Origin: Streptococcus ictaluri 707-05
GTDB taxonomy: Bacteria > Bacillota > Bacilli > Lactobacillales > Streptococcaceae
Direction of reading: 5' to 3'
Assembly (NCBI RefSeq): GCF_000188015.2
Contig: NZ_AEUX02000006.1
Span: 1-64,000 of the forward strand
DNA: 64,000 nucleotides
Shown here: piece by piece, positions 55,170 through 64,000 of the stretch
Layout of the letters: the number at the start of each line of letters is the position of its first letter
Position numbering within the stretch: the first letter of the stretch is position 1
Notes under the pieces: generated by a model
Database searches by the model: none
Seen by the model: only the letters and a program-made list of their open reading frames with translations
What the model was told of the DNA's origin: nothing
Position numbers and translations under genes: made by a program

Positions 55170-55586
55170 ATGGAACAGACCTTTTTTATGATTAAACCTG
55201 ATGGGGTTAAGCGTGGTTTGGTAGGCGAGGTTCTTCGTCGTATTGAGCGTCGTGGTTTTGTTTTTGATAAGTTAGAATTACGGCAGGCTAGTCCGGAGCT
55301 ACTAGCAAAGCATTATGAGGCTCTAGTGGATAAACCTTTTTATCCAGAATTGGAAAGTTACATGACTAGTGGACCAGTGCTTATCGGAGTTCTTTCTGGC
55401 AATTGTGTGGTCTCTTCTTGGCGTAGGATGATGGGAGTGACTAATCCCAAGGATGCTTTACCAGGTACTATACGAGGTGATTTTGCTCAGGCTCCCGGAG
55501 ACGATGGAGGCATTTTAAATGTTGTTCACGGTTCAGATTCGAGGGACTCAGCTAGAAGAGAAATTGCCCTATGGTTTGGCCAATAA
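55170..55586 (+). CDS. ndk: Nucleoside diphosphate kinase
   Basis: Ndk transfers phosphate between nucleoside tri- and diphosphates through a phosphohistidine. The 138-residue protein begins [16 protein letters not shown] and has the active histidine in VVHGSDS (about residue 122). A longer insert precedes it ([13 protein letters not shown]) compared with the common FGLSVGRN form. It starts at ATG 55170, seven bases after GTGAGG; a GTG inside that site is rejected. A promoter-like TATAATAAAAG lies upstream. Intact. Confidence 0.9.
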   Translation: MEQTFFMIKPDGVKRGLVGEVLRRIERRGFVFDKLELRQASPELLAKHYEALVDKPFYPELESYMTSGPVLIGVLSGNCVVSSWRRMMGVTNPKDALPGTIRGDFAQAPGDDGGILNVVHGSDSRDSARREIALWFGQ

Positions 55587-55707
55587 AGGCTTTCTATGAC
55601 TAATGAAAGCAAGAGAAATTAGTTTTGGAAAGATAAGAAAAGATAGGCAAAGTCCTGTCTTTTTTGGTATAATTAAGCTTAAAGACTAAAATGTATAGGA
55701 ATAAGTA

Positions 55708-57543
55708 ATGAACAGTCAAGAATTAAGAAATCGTCAAGAGAAAATTCGTAATTTCTCTATTATTGCCCATATTGATCACGGTAAGTCTACCTTGGCAGAC
55801 CGTATTTTGGAAAAAACAGAGACCGTTTCTAGTCGTGAAATGCAAGCCCAAATGCTTGATTCCATGGACCTAGAGCGTGAGCGTGGTATTACCATTAAGT
55901 TAAATGCTATCGAGCTTAATTATACGGCTAAAGATGGTGAGACTTATATTCTGCATTTGATTGATACCCCAGGACACGTGGATTTCACTTATGAAGTATC
56001 TCGCTCTTTAGCAGCCTGTGAAGGTGCGATTTTAGTTGTAGATGCCGCGCAAGGGATTGAAGCACAAACTCTAGCTAATGTTTATTTGGCATTAGATAAT
56101 GATTTGGAGATCTTACCTGTTATTAATAAAATTGATTTGCCAGCAGCGGATCCTGAGCGTGTGCGTCAAGAAGTAGAAGATGTTATTGGATTAGATGCTT
56201 CTGAAGCTGTTTTAGCTTCTGCCAAAGCAGGGATTGGTATTGAAGAAATCCTTGAGCAAATTGTTGAGAAAGTACCAGCACCGTCTGGAGATGTTGATCA
56301 GCCTCTGCAAGCCTTGATTTTTGACTCAGTCTACGATGCCTACCGTGGTGTTATTTTGCAAGTTCGTGTGGTCAATGGGATTGTTAAACCCGGTGATACG
56401 ATTCAGATGATGTCAAATGGCAAGACCTTTGATGTTACAGAAGTAGGGATTTTCACTCCCAAAGCTGTTGGCCGTGACTTTTTAGCAACAGGAGATGTTG
56501 GATACATTGCGGCTTCTATCAAGACCGTCGCAGATACACGTGTTGGTGATACCATTACTTTAGCCACAAATCCTGCAACAGAAGCTTTAGACGGTTACAA
56601 GCAAATGAACCCAATGGTCTTTGCAGGTCTTTATCCGATTGAGTCAAATAAATATAACGATTTGCGTGAAGCACTTGAGAAATTACAGTTGAATGATGCC
56701 AGTCTTCAGTTTGAACCTGAGACCTCTCAAGCCCTTGGTTTTGGTTTTCGTTGTGGTTTTTTAGGCCTACTCCATATGGATGTTATCCAAGAGCGTTTGG
56801 AGCGTGAGTTTAATATTGATTTGATTATGACGGCACCGTCGGTAGTTTATCACGTCCATACAACAGATGGTCAGATGATAGAAGTATCAAATCCGTCAGA
56901 GTTCCCTGATCCTACTAGAGTGGATACTATTGAGGAGCCTTACGTCAAAGCTCAAATTATGGTCCCTCAAGAATTTGTAGGAGCTGTTATGGAACTGTCC
57001 CAGCGTAAGCGTGGTGATTTTGTCACCATGGATTACATTGATGATAATCGTGTTAATGTGATTTACCAGATTCCACTAGCTGAAATTGTTTTTGATTTCT
57101 TTGATAAGTTGAAATCTTCTACGCGTGGTTATGCTAGCTTCGACTACGAAATTTCAGAGTACCGTAAGTCTCAATTGGTGAAAATGGATATCCTATTAAA
57201 TGGTGATAAGGTTGATGCACTAAGCTTTATCGTCCATAAAGAATTTGCCTATGAACGTGGTAAAATTATCGTAGATAAGCTTAAGAAGATTATTCCTCGT
57301 CAGCAATTTGAAGTGCCGATTCAGGCTGCGATTGGTCAAAAAATTGTGGCTCGTTCAGATATTAAGGCCCTTCGTAAAAACGTTTTGGCTAAATGTTATG
57401 GAGGAGACGTTTCACGTAAACGTAAATTGCTTGAAAAACAAAAAGCTGGTAAAAAACGGATGAAATCCATTGGATCAGTAGAAGTACCACAAGAAGCTTT
57501 CTTAAGTGTTTTATCTATGGATGAAGAAAATAAGAAATCCTAA
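55708..57543 (+). CDS. lepA: Elongation factor 4 (LepA)
   Basis: LepA is a translational GTPase that acts on stalled or assembling ribosomes. The 611-residue protein has G1 AHIDHGKST (about residue 20), G3 DTPGHVD (about 87), G4 NKIDLP (about 141), the EF-G-like domains and the LepA-specific C-terminus with [17 protein letters not shown]. Length is exact for the family. It starts 9 bases after ATAGGA. A terminator follows. Intact. Confidence 0.96.
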   Translation: MNSQELRNRQEKIRNFSIIAHIDHGKSTLADRILEKTETVSSREMQAQMLDSMDLERERGITIKLNAIELNYTAKDGETYILHLIDTPGHVDFTYEVSRSLAACEGAILVVDAAQGIEAQTLANVYLALDNDLEILPVINKIDLPAADPERVRQEVEDVIGLDASEAVLASAKAGIGIEEILEQIVEKVPAPSGDVDQPLQALIFDSVYDAYRGVILQVRVVNGIVKPGDTIQMMSNGKTFDVTEVGIFTPKAVGRDFLATGDVGYIAASIKTVADTRVGDTITLATNPATEALDGYKQMNPMVFAGLYPIESNKYNDLREALEKLQLNDASLQFEPETSQALGFGFRCGFLGLLHMDVIQERLEREFNIDLIMTAPSVVYHVHTTDGQMIEVSNPSEFPDPTRVDTIEEPYVKAQIMVPQEFVGAVMELSQRKRGDFVTMDYIDDNRVNVIYQIPLAEIVFDFFDKLKSSTRGYASFDYEISEYRKSQLVKMDILLNGDKVDALSFIVHKEFAYERGKIIVDKLKKIIPRQQFEVPIQAAIGQKIVARSDIKALRKNVLAKCYGGDVSRKRKLLEKQKAGKKRMKSIGSVEVPQEAFLSVLSMDEENKKS

Positions 57544-57549
57544 AACCTT

Positions 57550-57580
57550 AAAGCCAGACCAATTAGGTTTGGCTTTTCTC
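57550..57580 (+). terminator. Terminator after lepA
   Basis: AAAGCCAGACC (57550-57560) pairs with GGTTTGGCTTT (57566-57576) with 10 of 11 pairs, followed by TCTC. Confidence 0.75.
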
Positions 57581-57602
57581 TTATTTTGGAAAGGAGAAGC
57601 AG

Positions 57603-58341
57603 GTGATACAGTGTTATTTTTTAGATGGTTTGGGTAGTAATGCTTATTACGTTTCTGAGTTAAGGAAGGATTTAGCAGCTCAACAGATAGAACTGGCTTA
57701 TTTGCCTTTGCCAGGACATCCTAATGAAGAGAGCCATGATATAAGGGATTTAGAAGCATTTAAAGATTGGTTTCAAGAAAAAAATCAGTGACGATTGTAT
57801 TTACTTAGCTGGCTTTTCCTTAGGAGCAGATTTGGCTCTTTATTTGGCTTCAGTATGCGGTCAAATCAAAAAATTAGTGTTATTAGATGGTGGTTTTTTA
57901 AAGGAAGAGGACTTACCTCCCAAAGAAAAGGAGCTAAAGGAAGCGAAGACTTATATGGCTTCAAAATATTACCCCAACCTTGATCAATTCTTAAGCACGG
58001 AATTCCAAAATCTTGACTTAGATTGGTCAGATAAAGAGAAAGCTATTGTGACATCTTTTAGAAATGAAGATGGTAAGGGCTTTTATCTAAACTTACATCA
58101 CGAACAGGTTCTTTGGCTTTTGTCTTTGCGTCGCCAAGCTCTAGGTCTTTTTGAGTCCACTGATTTGACATGTGATACTTTAATGCTCATATCACAAGAC
58201 ATTAGCAAACTTTTTTCACAGAGTATCAAAAGTATTCAAGAGACACAGTCACTTCAGATTATTGAAGGGACAAGTCATCTTCTTTATTTGGAAAAACCTA
58301 AACTTCTAGCTCAAAAGATGGCTGATTTTTTGATAGAATAA
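57603..58341 (+). pseudogene. Alpha/beta hydrolase, frameshifted
   Basis: The gene starts with GTG 57603 after AAAGGAG. The first frame encodes FLDGLGSNAYYVSEL (oxyanion region) and stops at 57791. The run of seven A at 57778-57784 seems to have gained one base: with six A the frame continues into YLAGFSLGADLALYLAS (nucleophile serine) and on to 58341, with EGTSHLLYLEKP providing the histidine. The repaired protein would have 245 residues and resembles serine aminopeptidase/esterase-type hydrolases. Substrate unknown. Confidence 0.8.
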
Positions 58342-58371
58342 GTGTACTATCAGAATTTTAAGGAGGCAATT

Positions 58372-58812
58372 ATGGAAAGTTAAGAAGAATTAAAAAAACG
58401 CATTGGGGACTTAGCCTATGAAGTCACTCAACATGCTGCAACTGAGCGTGCATTTACTGGTCAATACGATGACTTTTTTGAAAAAGGGATCTATGTAGAT
58501 ATTGTCAGCGGAGAGGTTCTTTTTTCTTCTTTAGAAAAATTTAATTCTGGGTGTGGTTGGCCAGCCTTTTCAAAGCCAGTTGAAAATCGTATGGTAACTA
58601 ATCATGATGACTCTTCTTATGGAATGCGTCGCGTTGAGGTTAAAAGTCGTGAAGCTGGTTCACATTTGGGCCATGTCTTTAACGATGGACCTAAAGAAGC
58701 TGGAGGTTTACGTTATTGTATCAACTCAGCAGCTTTACGCTTTATTCCCTATGATCAAATGGAAAAAGAAGGCTATGGCAAATGGTTATCACTGTTTGAC
58801 AAAAAGGATTAG
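58372..58812 (+). pseudogene. msrB: Peptide methionine (R)-sulfoxide reductase MsrB with a stop at codon 4
   Basis: MsrB repairs oxidised methionine. After AAGGAGG the gene starts at ATG 58372, but codon 4 is TAA (58381-58383), probably from TCA. The rest is a complete MsrB in the same frame: CGWPAFSKP (about residue 64), [10 protein letters not shown] (about 100), [14 protein letters not shown] with the catalytic cysteine (about 117). No second start with a ribosome binding site precedes the essential part; the first downstream ATG lies at 58591. So no functional product is expected unless the stop is read through. Confidence 0.88.
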
Positions 58813-58821
58813 GTTATTCTT

Positions 58822-59475
58822 ATGGATCATCGAAAGCAGTCCCTTCTCCTCAAAACAGAAGCATTGGTTAAAGAGCACTTATCATCAGAAGCCAGTGGAC
58901 ATGATTGGTGGCATGTGGTTCGCGTAAGGCATACCGCCAAAGAAATAGCGATTAGAGAAGGTGCGGATTCTTTTATTTGTCAAATGGCAGCCCTCTTACA
59001 TGACATGATAGATGACAAACTTCAGGCTGATCCAGAGTTGGCTAAACAGCAGTTGCATGACTGGATGCTGACTATTGGACTTTCCTTAGACGAAACGAAC
59101 CAAATTGAAACTATCATTGATACCATCTCTTTTAAAGGGGGTCATGGTTCAGAGTTAACAAGCTTAGAAGCCAAGGTTGTTCAAGATGCTGATCGCTTAG
59201 ATGCTTTAGGGGCTATTGGAATCGCTCGCTGCATGGCTTATTCTGGTCATAAAGGACGTTTGATCCATGACCCTAATAGGTTACCACGAAAGCAAATGAG
59301 CTTTGAAGACTACCGAAATGGTAAAGATACGGCTATTATGCACTTTTATGAAAAGTTGTTGAAACTAAAAGATTTGATGACAACTGATTATGGTAAAGAA
59401 ATGGACCAAAAAAGACATGACTTTTTAATCACTTATTTAGAAGAATTCTATGCTGAATGGGAAGGTAAGCGCTGA
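58822..59475 (+). CDS. HD-domain phosphohydrolase (YedJ-like)
   Basis: The 217-residue protein has the metal-binding HD motifs: HDWWHVVRVRHTAKEIA (about residue 27), LLHDMIDDK (about 60) and VQDADRLDALGAIGIAR (about 126). Members hydrolyse phosphate esters or nucleotides; the substrate is unknown. It begins 10 bases after the msrB stop (weak site), so translation may depend on the upstream reading frame, which is now broken at its fourth codon. Intact itself. Confidence 0.85.
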   Translation: MDHRKQSLLLKTEALVKEHLSSEASGHDWWHVVRVRHTAKEIAIREGADSFICQMAALLHDMIDDKLQADPELAKQQLHDWMLTIGLSLDETNQIETIIDTISFKGGHGSELTSLEAKVVQDADRLDALGAIGIARCMAYSGHKGRLIHDPNRLPRKQMSFEDYRNGKDTAIMHFYEKLLKLKDLMTTDYGKEMDQKRHDFLITYLEEFYAEWEGKR

Positions 59476-59545
59476 AAAGTCATTGCTAATAAGCTAAAGA
59501 CAGGAACGTACTGTCTTAAAAGCTTCTGATAACCCATGTTTTTGA

Positions 59546-59580
59546 AAAAATCTCACTTTATCATGTAGTGAGATTTTTAG
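59546..59580 (+). terminator. Terminator after the HD-domain gene
   Basis: AAAAATCTCACT (59546-59557) pairs perfectly with AGTGAGATTTTT (59567-59578). The A-run and T-run make it active in both directions. Confidence 0.85.
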
Positions 59581-59726
59581 TTTTTGCTTAATATAAAAAA
59601 GTGCAATTATTTTTATCGCTATTTTTTATAATCTATTTATCATTTAAAATGGTATTTGCTTAATTTTTAATAAAGTCATATAATTTAGTTGGAGATTGAT
59701 GGATAACAAAAAAGAGGAGAATACCT

Positions 59727-60962
59727 ATGTCACATAAGTTACGTCGACTAGGTGGTACATTACTAGTATCATCTTGTTTATTGCTGGACTCCATGAGTGT
59801 TGCTGCTAATGAAGTGGATCAGCCTTCTATTGCTTTAACCTCAATGCTTGACCGTTCAGATTCAGACAATCAAAGCAATCAGTTTCAAACTCTTAACATT
59901 GAGACAGAACAATTACTAAGTCAAATATCTCAAGAAAGAGATGGCGAAACAGTAGCAGGGATTAAGATTGCTGTATTGGGAAATCAAGAAATTTTTACCG
60001 CCATGCCTTTTGACTTTGATAGAGATTTTTCTGATCACTTAGGTAGTGATTATCACAATAACTATCAATTTGTTAAGTTAAATAATAATTGGCTAAATGG
60101 TGGCGATACTGTCATTTTAATCAATAAAAATGACAGACTGATCAATAGTCTTGATGAATTTAATAGCATCGTAAGGCAGACCATTGAAGATTTTGATTTA
60201 AAGGGAAAACGTCTTTTTGCTACATTTGATTTAAATGAAAGCATCCCTTTGAAGCTCTTATTAGCAAATGCTTGTCTTTCAATAGGGCAAGTGTCTAATC
60301 AACAAACTATTGGAAATCAAGATTTTTATTCTAGAACCATTCGCATCATGAACTATGTGGAGGGCGTTGGTGCTGGATCAGTTAATTATGAAAATACTAA
60401 TGCTGGATTAGATCGTTATTTAGCTAATGATGATAAAATTAAGGCTTTAATTGATCAATCTGGGGCAATGAAAGAACGCTCAGAGAAAGAAAAACTTCGT
60501 AAGTGGTGCCTATTTATCGCAAATAATTTTGAATATGATCAAGAAGCAGCTATGAGTATTGATAATAAAGCAGCTTATAATCGTGCTTCTGATATTTTTG
60601 CGATTACAGAAAGAGGCAAAGGAATCTGTGTTGGATACAGTGCTATCACAGCTAGAGCTCTTAATTTAATGGGAATAAAAGCCTATGTCGTTGGCGGGTT
60701 AAATGCTCATGGTATTCCACACCAAGTGACTCGTGTTAATTATGATGGTCAATGGTACTTCTTAGACACAACCAGCGCTAACCTACCTCATAGACGTCAA
60801 CGAATTGATTATTTCGGGAGACCTTACCAGGCTTTTGACGTGAGTCAGCGTCAACCTCAATTCACCATGGAAATGGAGTATTCGAAAGCCTTTGAGGACG
60901 GGATGTCAAATAGCCAACCAAGTGAGTGGTTAGTGTATGGTAGCACGATGTCAGAAGAATAG
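59727..60962 (+). CDS. Secreted transglutaminase-like protein
   Basis: The 411-residue protein has a signal peptide (residues 1-27, ending near VAA) and no wall-sorting motif, so it is secreted. Its C-terminal part is a transglutaminase-core domain with the catalytic cysteine in GKGICVGYSAITARAL (about residue 301), histidine in HGIPHQVTRV (about 331) and aspartate in YFLDTTSAN (about 347). The N-terminal 190 residues are not recognised. It could cross-link, deamidate or cleave proteins outside the cell. It starts after AAGAGGAG; the gene stands alone between two terminators. Confidence 0.82.
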   Translation: MSHKLRRLGGTLLVSSCLLLDSMSVAANEVDQPSIALTSMLDRSDSDNQSNQFQTLNIETEQLLSQISQERDGETVAGIKIAVLGNQEIFTAMPFDFDRDFSDHLGSDYHNNYQFVKLNNNWLNGGDTVILINKNDRLINSLDEFNSIVRQTIEDFDLKGKRLFATFDLNESIPLKLLLANACLSIGQVSNQQTIGNQDFYSRTIRIMNYVEGVGAGSVNYENTNAGLDRYLANDDKIKALIDQSGAMKERSEKEKLRKWCLFIANNFEYDQEAAMSIDNKAAYNRASDIFAITERGKGICVGYSAITARALNLMGIKAYVVGGLNAHGIPHQVTRVNYDGQWYFLDTTSANLPHRRQRIDYFGRPYQAFDVSQRQPQFTMEMEYSKAFEDGMSNSQPSEWLVYGSTMSEE

Positions 60963-61013
60963 CCCGATGAAGGTTGATTTGAAGTTTTAGATTTACAAAT
61001 GTTACGTCTACAT

Positions 61014-61060
61014 AAAAAAATAAAAAGCTTTCCCCAAAGGGGTTAGCTTTTTATTTTTTT
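61014..61060. terminator. Strong bidirectional terminator
   Basis: AAAAATAAAAAGCT (61016-61029) pairs with AGCTTTTTATTTTT (61045-61058), with CCCC/GGGG at the tip (61032-61042). Confidence 0.88.
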
Positions 61061-61130
61061 TATGGTCATTTAGGCTAGTTTTACTTTCTTTTTCAAAAGT
61101 TTTATAATAGAAACGTAAAAAGGAGGTCTT

Positions 61131-62150
61131 ATGTCAACCATTTTGAAGAAATTGCCAGGATTCTTGCTTTTTCTACTTTTAGCAATACCTGCCTGGTACC
61201 TAGGTCATTTATTTCCTATTATCGGTGCTCCAGTTATTGCTATTTTATTAGGTATGGTCTTGGCCATGTTTTATCAAAACCGTCAAAAAACAAATCAAGG
61301 AATTGCCTTTACATCCAAGTATATTTTACAATTGGCCGTTGTCTTATTAGGGTTTGGCCTTAATCTTAGCCAAGTCATGGCTGTTGGCTTACAATCATTA
61401 CCAATTATCTTGTCCACCATCACTTGTGCGCTATTAATGGCATTTTTGGGAAAGAAGTACCTGAAGATTGACCGTGATACGGCTACTTTAGTAGGGGTTG
61501 GTTCATCCATTTGTGGAGGCTCTGCTATTGCAGAAACAGCTCCTGTTATTGATGCTAAAGATGAAGACATTGCAAAGGCTATTTCTGTTATTTTTTTATT
61601 TAATATTTTAGCAGCTCTTTTATTTCCAAGCTTAGGTCAGTGGTTAGGATTATCAAATGAAGGTTTCGCGATTTTCGCTGGAACGGCTGTTAACGATACG
61701 TCATCAGTTACAGCAACAGCAACAGCTTGGGATGCTCTTCATCAATCCAACACCTTAGATGGGGCAACTATTGTCAAATTAACCAGAACATTAGCTATTA
61801 TTTCGATTACATTAGGACTTTCCGTCTATCAAGCCAAGCGTAACAAAAAAGAGAAACAATCAGAGTCTTTTAGTCTTATGAAAGCTATGCCAAGATTCAT
61901 TATCTTTTTCTTATTAGCTTCCTTACTAACAACCCTCTTAGCAACAGCCGGGATATCCATGGCTTTTGTAGATCAATTGAAAGGTTTGTCTAAATTTTTC
62001 ATTGTCATGGCTATGGCTGCGATTGGTCTAAATACGCAAGTAGTTAAGTTGATTAAAACTGGTGGTCAAGCCATTTTATTGGGGGCTATCTGTTGGATAA
62101 GCATCACCATGGTGAGTCTGGTCATGCAAAGTTTACTAGGAATGTGGTAA
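61131..62150 (+). CDS. YeiH/UPF0324 family membrane transporter
   Basis: The 339-residue protein has about ten membrane segments and the family motifs [19 protein letters not shown] (cited in part, about residue 123) and [16 protein letters not shown] (about 183). The family is described as a putative sulfate exporter, but the function is not firmly established. It starts 7 bases after AAAAAGGAGG. A terminator follows. Intact. Confidence 0.85.
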   Translation: MSTILKKLPGFLLFLLLAIPAWYLGHLFPIIGAPVIAILLGMVLAMFYQNRQKTNQGIAFTSKYILQLAVVLLGFGLNLSQVMAVGLQSLPIILSTITCALLMAFLGKKYLKIDRDTATLVGVGSSICGGSAIAETAPVIDAKDEDIAKAISVIFLFNILAALLFPSLGQWLGLSNEGFAIFAGTAVNDTSSVTATATAWDALHQSNTLDGATIVKLTRTLAIISITLGLSVYQAKRNKKEKQSESFSLMKAMPRFIIFFLLASLLTTLLATAGISMAFVDQLKGLSKFFIVMAMAAIGLNTQVVKLIKTGGQAILLGAICWISITMVSLVMQSLLGMW

Positions 62151-62182
62151 GTTACCAGCTCTCAGGAGAGGAGAAATATTGA

Positions 62183-62206
62183 GGAAACCTTAGGGTTTCC
62201 TTTTTT
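62183..62206 (+). terminator. Terminator after the YeiH gene
   Basis: GGAAACC (62183-62189) pairs with GGTTTCC (62194-62200), followed by six T. Confidence 0.85.
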
Positions 62207-62248
62207 CTTTGTGTAGAATTGTCTACATATTGGATAGAATAGTCCACT

Positions 62249-62264
62249 TTACAAACGTTTTCAT
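62249..62264 (+). promoter_or_regulatory. Catabolite response element (cre) in the PTS promoter
   Basis: TTACAAACGTTTTCAT fits the CcpA-site consensus WTGNNARCGNWWWCAW with one mismatch. It overlaps the probable promoter (TAAAAT at 62269-62274), which is the position expected for repression of a sugar PTS by preferred carbon sources. Confidence 0.6.
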
Positions 62265-62338
62265 TTGATAAAATAAAGCTGTAATAAGGCCAGTGCTAAA
62301 CTGGTTACGCCAAATTTTGCCCTTAATTGGAGGAAAAA

Positions 62339-62764
62339 ATGAAACAAAAATTTCTCATTGGAAGTCATGGCAAGTTAGCCAGTGGCTTACAAAGCTCAAT
62401 TGATATTTTAGCTGGCTGTGGTCAAGCTATTGAAACTATTGATGCCTATATTGATGATAGTGATTACACGACTCAAATCGATGCTTTCATTACAGGTGTT
62501 GCTAAGGATGAACAAGCCTTAATCTTCACCGATTTATTAGGTGGTAGTGTTAACCAAAAAATGTTAGCTGCTGTGATGGCAAGTGGTAAAGATAATATTT
62601 TCTTAATCTCAAATAGCAACTTAGCAACACTTTTATCTCTTATGTTTTTAAAACCAGAGGAAGCTATTACAAAAGAAGACATTATCACTACTATTAATGA
62701 ATCACAAGTACAATTAGTCGCTACAGAAACTTCTGTAGACTCAGATGATGATTTTTTTAACTAA
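62339..62764 (+). CDS. PTS mannose-family EIIA component
   Basis: EIIA accepts phosphate from HPr on a histidine and passes it to EIIB. The 141-residue protein has the active histidine in LIGSHGKLASGL (about residue 9) and FTDLLGGSVNQ (about 64), typical of the mannose/sorbose family. It starts at ATG 62339, six bases after GGAGG. EIIB and EIIC follow. The sugar cannot be read from the sequence; mannose-family systems also take N-acetylated hexosamines. Confidence 0.9.
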   Translation: MKQKFLIGSHGKLASGLQSSIDILAGCGQAIETIDAYIDDSDYTTQIDAFITGVAKDEQALIFTDLLGGSVNQKMLAAVMASGKDNIFLISNSNLATLLSLMFLKPEEAITKEDIITTINESQVQLVATETSVDSDDDFFN

Positions 62765-62776
62765 GGAGGAAAAAAT

Positions 62777-63268
62777 ATGATTACTCAAATTCGTGTTGAT
62801 GACCGATTGATTCATGGTCAAGTAGCCGTTGTTTGGACAAAAGAACTGAATGCCCCATTACTTGTTGTGGCTAACGATGAAGCTGCTAAAAATGAAATTA
62901 CACAAATGACCTTAAAAATGGCAGTGCCAAATGGTATGAAACTCTTGATTCGTTCTGTTGAAGATTCCATTAATTTATTCAACGACCCACGTGCTAAAGA
63001 CAAACGTATTTTTGTTATTGTTAATTCTGTCACTGATGCTTGTCGCATTGCTAAAAATGTAAGCGATTTAGAAGCTGTCAATGTGGCTAATGTTGGTCAC
63101 TTTGATAAATCAGATCCTGCCAGCAAAGTAAAATTAACTTCTAGCTTACTGTTGAACCCAGAAGAGTTAGAAGCTGCTAAAGAATTAGCTAGCCTTCCAA
63201 ACCTAGATGTCTTTAATCAAGTCTTGCCATCTAATAGCAAAGTTAGCTTAAGTCAGTTAGTCAAATAA
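62777..63268 (+). CDS. PTS mannose-family EIIB component
   Basis: EIIB phosphorylates the incoming sugar. The 163-residue protein begins MITQIRVDDRLIHGQVAVVW with the phosphorylated histidine in LIHGQV (residue 14), as in the sorbose/mannose IIB family. It starts 7 bases after AAGGAGG, 12 bases behind the EIIA stop. Intact and of normal length. Confidence 0.92.
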   Translation: MITQIRVDDRLIHGQVAVVWTKELNAPLLVVANDEAAKNEITQMTLKMAVPNGMKLLIRSVEDSINLFNDPRAKDKRIFVIVNSVTDACRIAKNVSDLEAVNVANVGHFDKSDPASKVKLTSSLLLNPEELEAAKELASLPNLDVFNQVLPSNSKVSLSQLVK

Positions 63269-63286
63269 TAAAGTGAGGTATCTTAT

Positions 63287-64000
63287 ATGTTAATGCCAGC
63301 AACAATGGCGGCTTTAGCTGTCTTGATTTGTTTTGGAGGAAATTATTTAACCGGCCAAAGTATGATGGAGCGTCCCTTAGTTGTGGGATTGGTGACAGGG
63401 TTATTACTTGGTGATATGAAAGTCGGTATCTTAATGGGAGCTTCTTTAGAGGCCCTCTTCTTAGGAAATGTTAACATTGGTGGAGTTATAGCAGCAGAGC
63501 CTGTAACAGCAACAGCTATGGCGACAACCTTTACTATCATTTCTAATATTGACCAAAAAGCAGCCATGACTTTAGCGGTTCCGATTGGTATGCTTGCAGC
63601 TTTTGTTGTAATGTTCTTGAAAAATGTCTTCATGAATATTTTTGCTCCTTGGGTAGATAAAGCAGCAGCTGAAAACAAACAAAATCAATTAGTTCTTCTT
63701 CACTATGGAACTTGGATTGTTTATTACCTTATCATCGCTTCTATTTCCTTTATTGGTATTCTAGTGGGAAGTGGACCGGTTAATGCTTTTGTGGAACATA
63801 TCCCACAAAACTTGATGAATGGGTTGAGTGCTGCAGGTGGTCTCTTGCCAGCAGTTGGTTTTGCCATGCTGATGAAACTACTTTGGACTAACAAACTAGC
63901 AGTCTTTTATCTACTTGGTTTCGTCTTAACAGCTTATTTGAAATTGCCAGCAGTAGCAGTTGCTGCTCTTGGTGCTGTGATTTGTGTGATCAGCTCACAA
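63287..64000 (+). CDS. PTS mannose-family EIIC component, cut by the window end
   Basis: The membrane permease subunit is open from ATG 63287 (after GTGAGG) to the last base, 238 codons. It has several membrane segments and the family pattern MMERPLVVGLVTGLLLGD (cited in part: ERPLVVG) and LMGASLEALFLGNVNIGG. A EIID gene is expected next, beyond the window. The sequence agrees with the sorbose/mannose IIC family. Confidence 0.9.
   Translation, partial: MLMPATMAALAVLICFGGNYLTGQSMMERPLVVGLVTGLLLGDMKVGILMGASLEALFLGNVNIGGVIAAEPVTATAMATTFTIISNIDQKAAMTLAVPIGMLAAFVVMFLKNVFMNIFAPWVDKAAAENKQNQLVLLHYGTWIVYYLIIASISFIGILVGSGPVNAFVEHIPQNLMNGLSAAGGLLPAVGFAMLMKLLWTNKLAVFYLLGFVLTAYLKLPAVAVAALGAVICVISSQ

Noticed and set aside
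1..64000. tRNA or rRNA genes and CRISPR arrays
   Set aside because: No cloverleaf-type tRNA sequence, no rRNA motif and no repeat-spacer array was noticed; a tRNAscan or CRISPR search would settle it.

Overview
The window looks like the chromosome of a pyogenic-group Streptococcus. The evidence is low-GC codon use, a complete nga-ifs-slo toxin cluster, an antigen I/II adhesin ending in LPSTG, a sortase-type tail, the murT-gatD pair, cdaA-cdaR-glmM, and a four-gene 2-oxoacid dehydrogenase operon followed by a lipoate ligase. The toxin cluster lies between the dehydrogenase operon and lplA. From memory this is not where S. pyogenes carries it, so S. dysgalactiae (or a close relative such as S. 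canis) is my best inference; this was not checked against a database.

Region 1 (1 to about 25,000) is a decaying integrative and conjugative element. It runs from a surface adhesin (broken), through small membrane proteins, a VirB6-like channel protein, PrgI, the VirB4 ATPase, a two-enzyme peptidoglycan hydrolase, a VirB8-like protein, a PcfB-like protein and the VirD4 coupling ATPase, to DNA-processing genes (toprim protein, ArdC/LtrC-like metalloprotease), a non-coding origin-of-transfer candidate, MobC and a MOB-type relaxase. The secretion ATPases look intact, but the adhesin, a membrane protein, the toprim protein, the ArdC-like gene, the relaxase and a small CPVCG gene all carry frameshifts, stops or truncations. 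No integrase is visible. An ISLre2-type transposase gene sits at the right end, next to two short predicted RNAs on the minus strand and one longer predicted structured RNA on the plus strand.

Region 2 (25,000 to 38,600) is core chromosome: a TrpXYZ-type ABC importer behind a leader with a Trp-containing peptide and terminator, RNase J2, a broken esterase, an ABC-F ATPase, and the E1alpha-E1beta-E2-E3 operon. E2 and E3 both carry an almost identical N-terminal lipoyl domain. E2 also carries two subunit-binding domains in tandem.

Region 3 (38,600 to 42,500) holds nga, ifs and slo. The NADase and its immunity protein are intact, but slo has a one-base frameshift that removes the C-terminal membrane-binding domain, including the conserved undecapeptide.

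Region 4 (42,500 to 64,000) is core: lplA, an AAA ATPase, murT-gatD on the minus strand, the c-di-AMP cyclase operon with glmM, an IS3-family element with a broken orfB, hemW, an acyl-ACP thioesterase, a HAD phosphatase, ndk, lepA, two broken genes (alpha/beta hydrolase and msrB), an HD phosphohydrolase, a secreted transglutaminase-like protein, a YeiH transporter and the start of a mannose-family PTS operon with a CcpA-type site.

Several of the disruptions are one-base gains or losses in or next to A-runs. They may be real decay or assembly error, and raw reads would decide. The in-frame nonsense codons in the relaxase, esterase and msrB are not explained that way.
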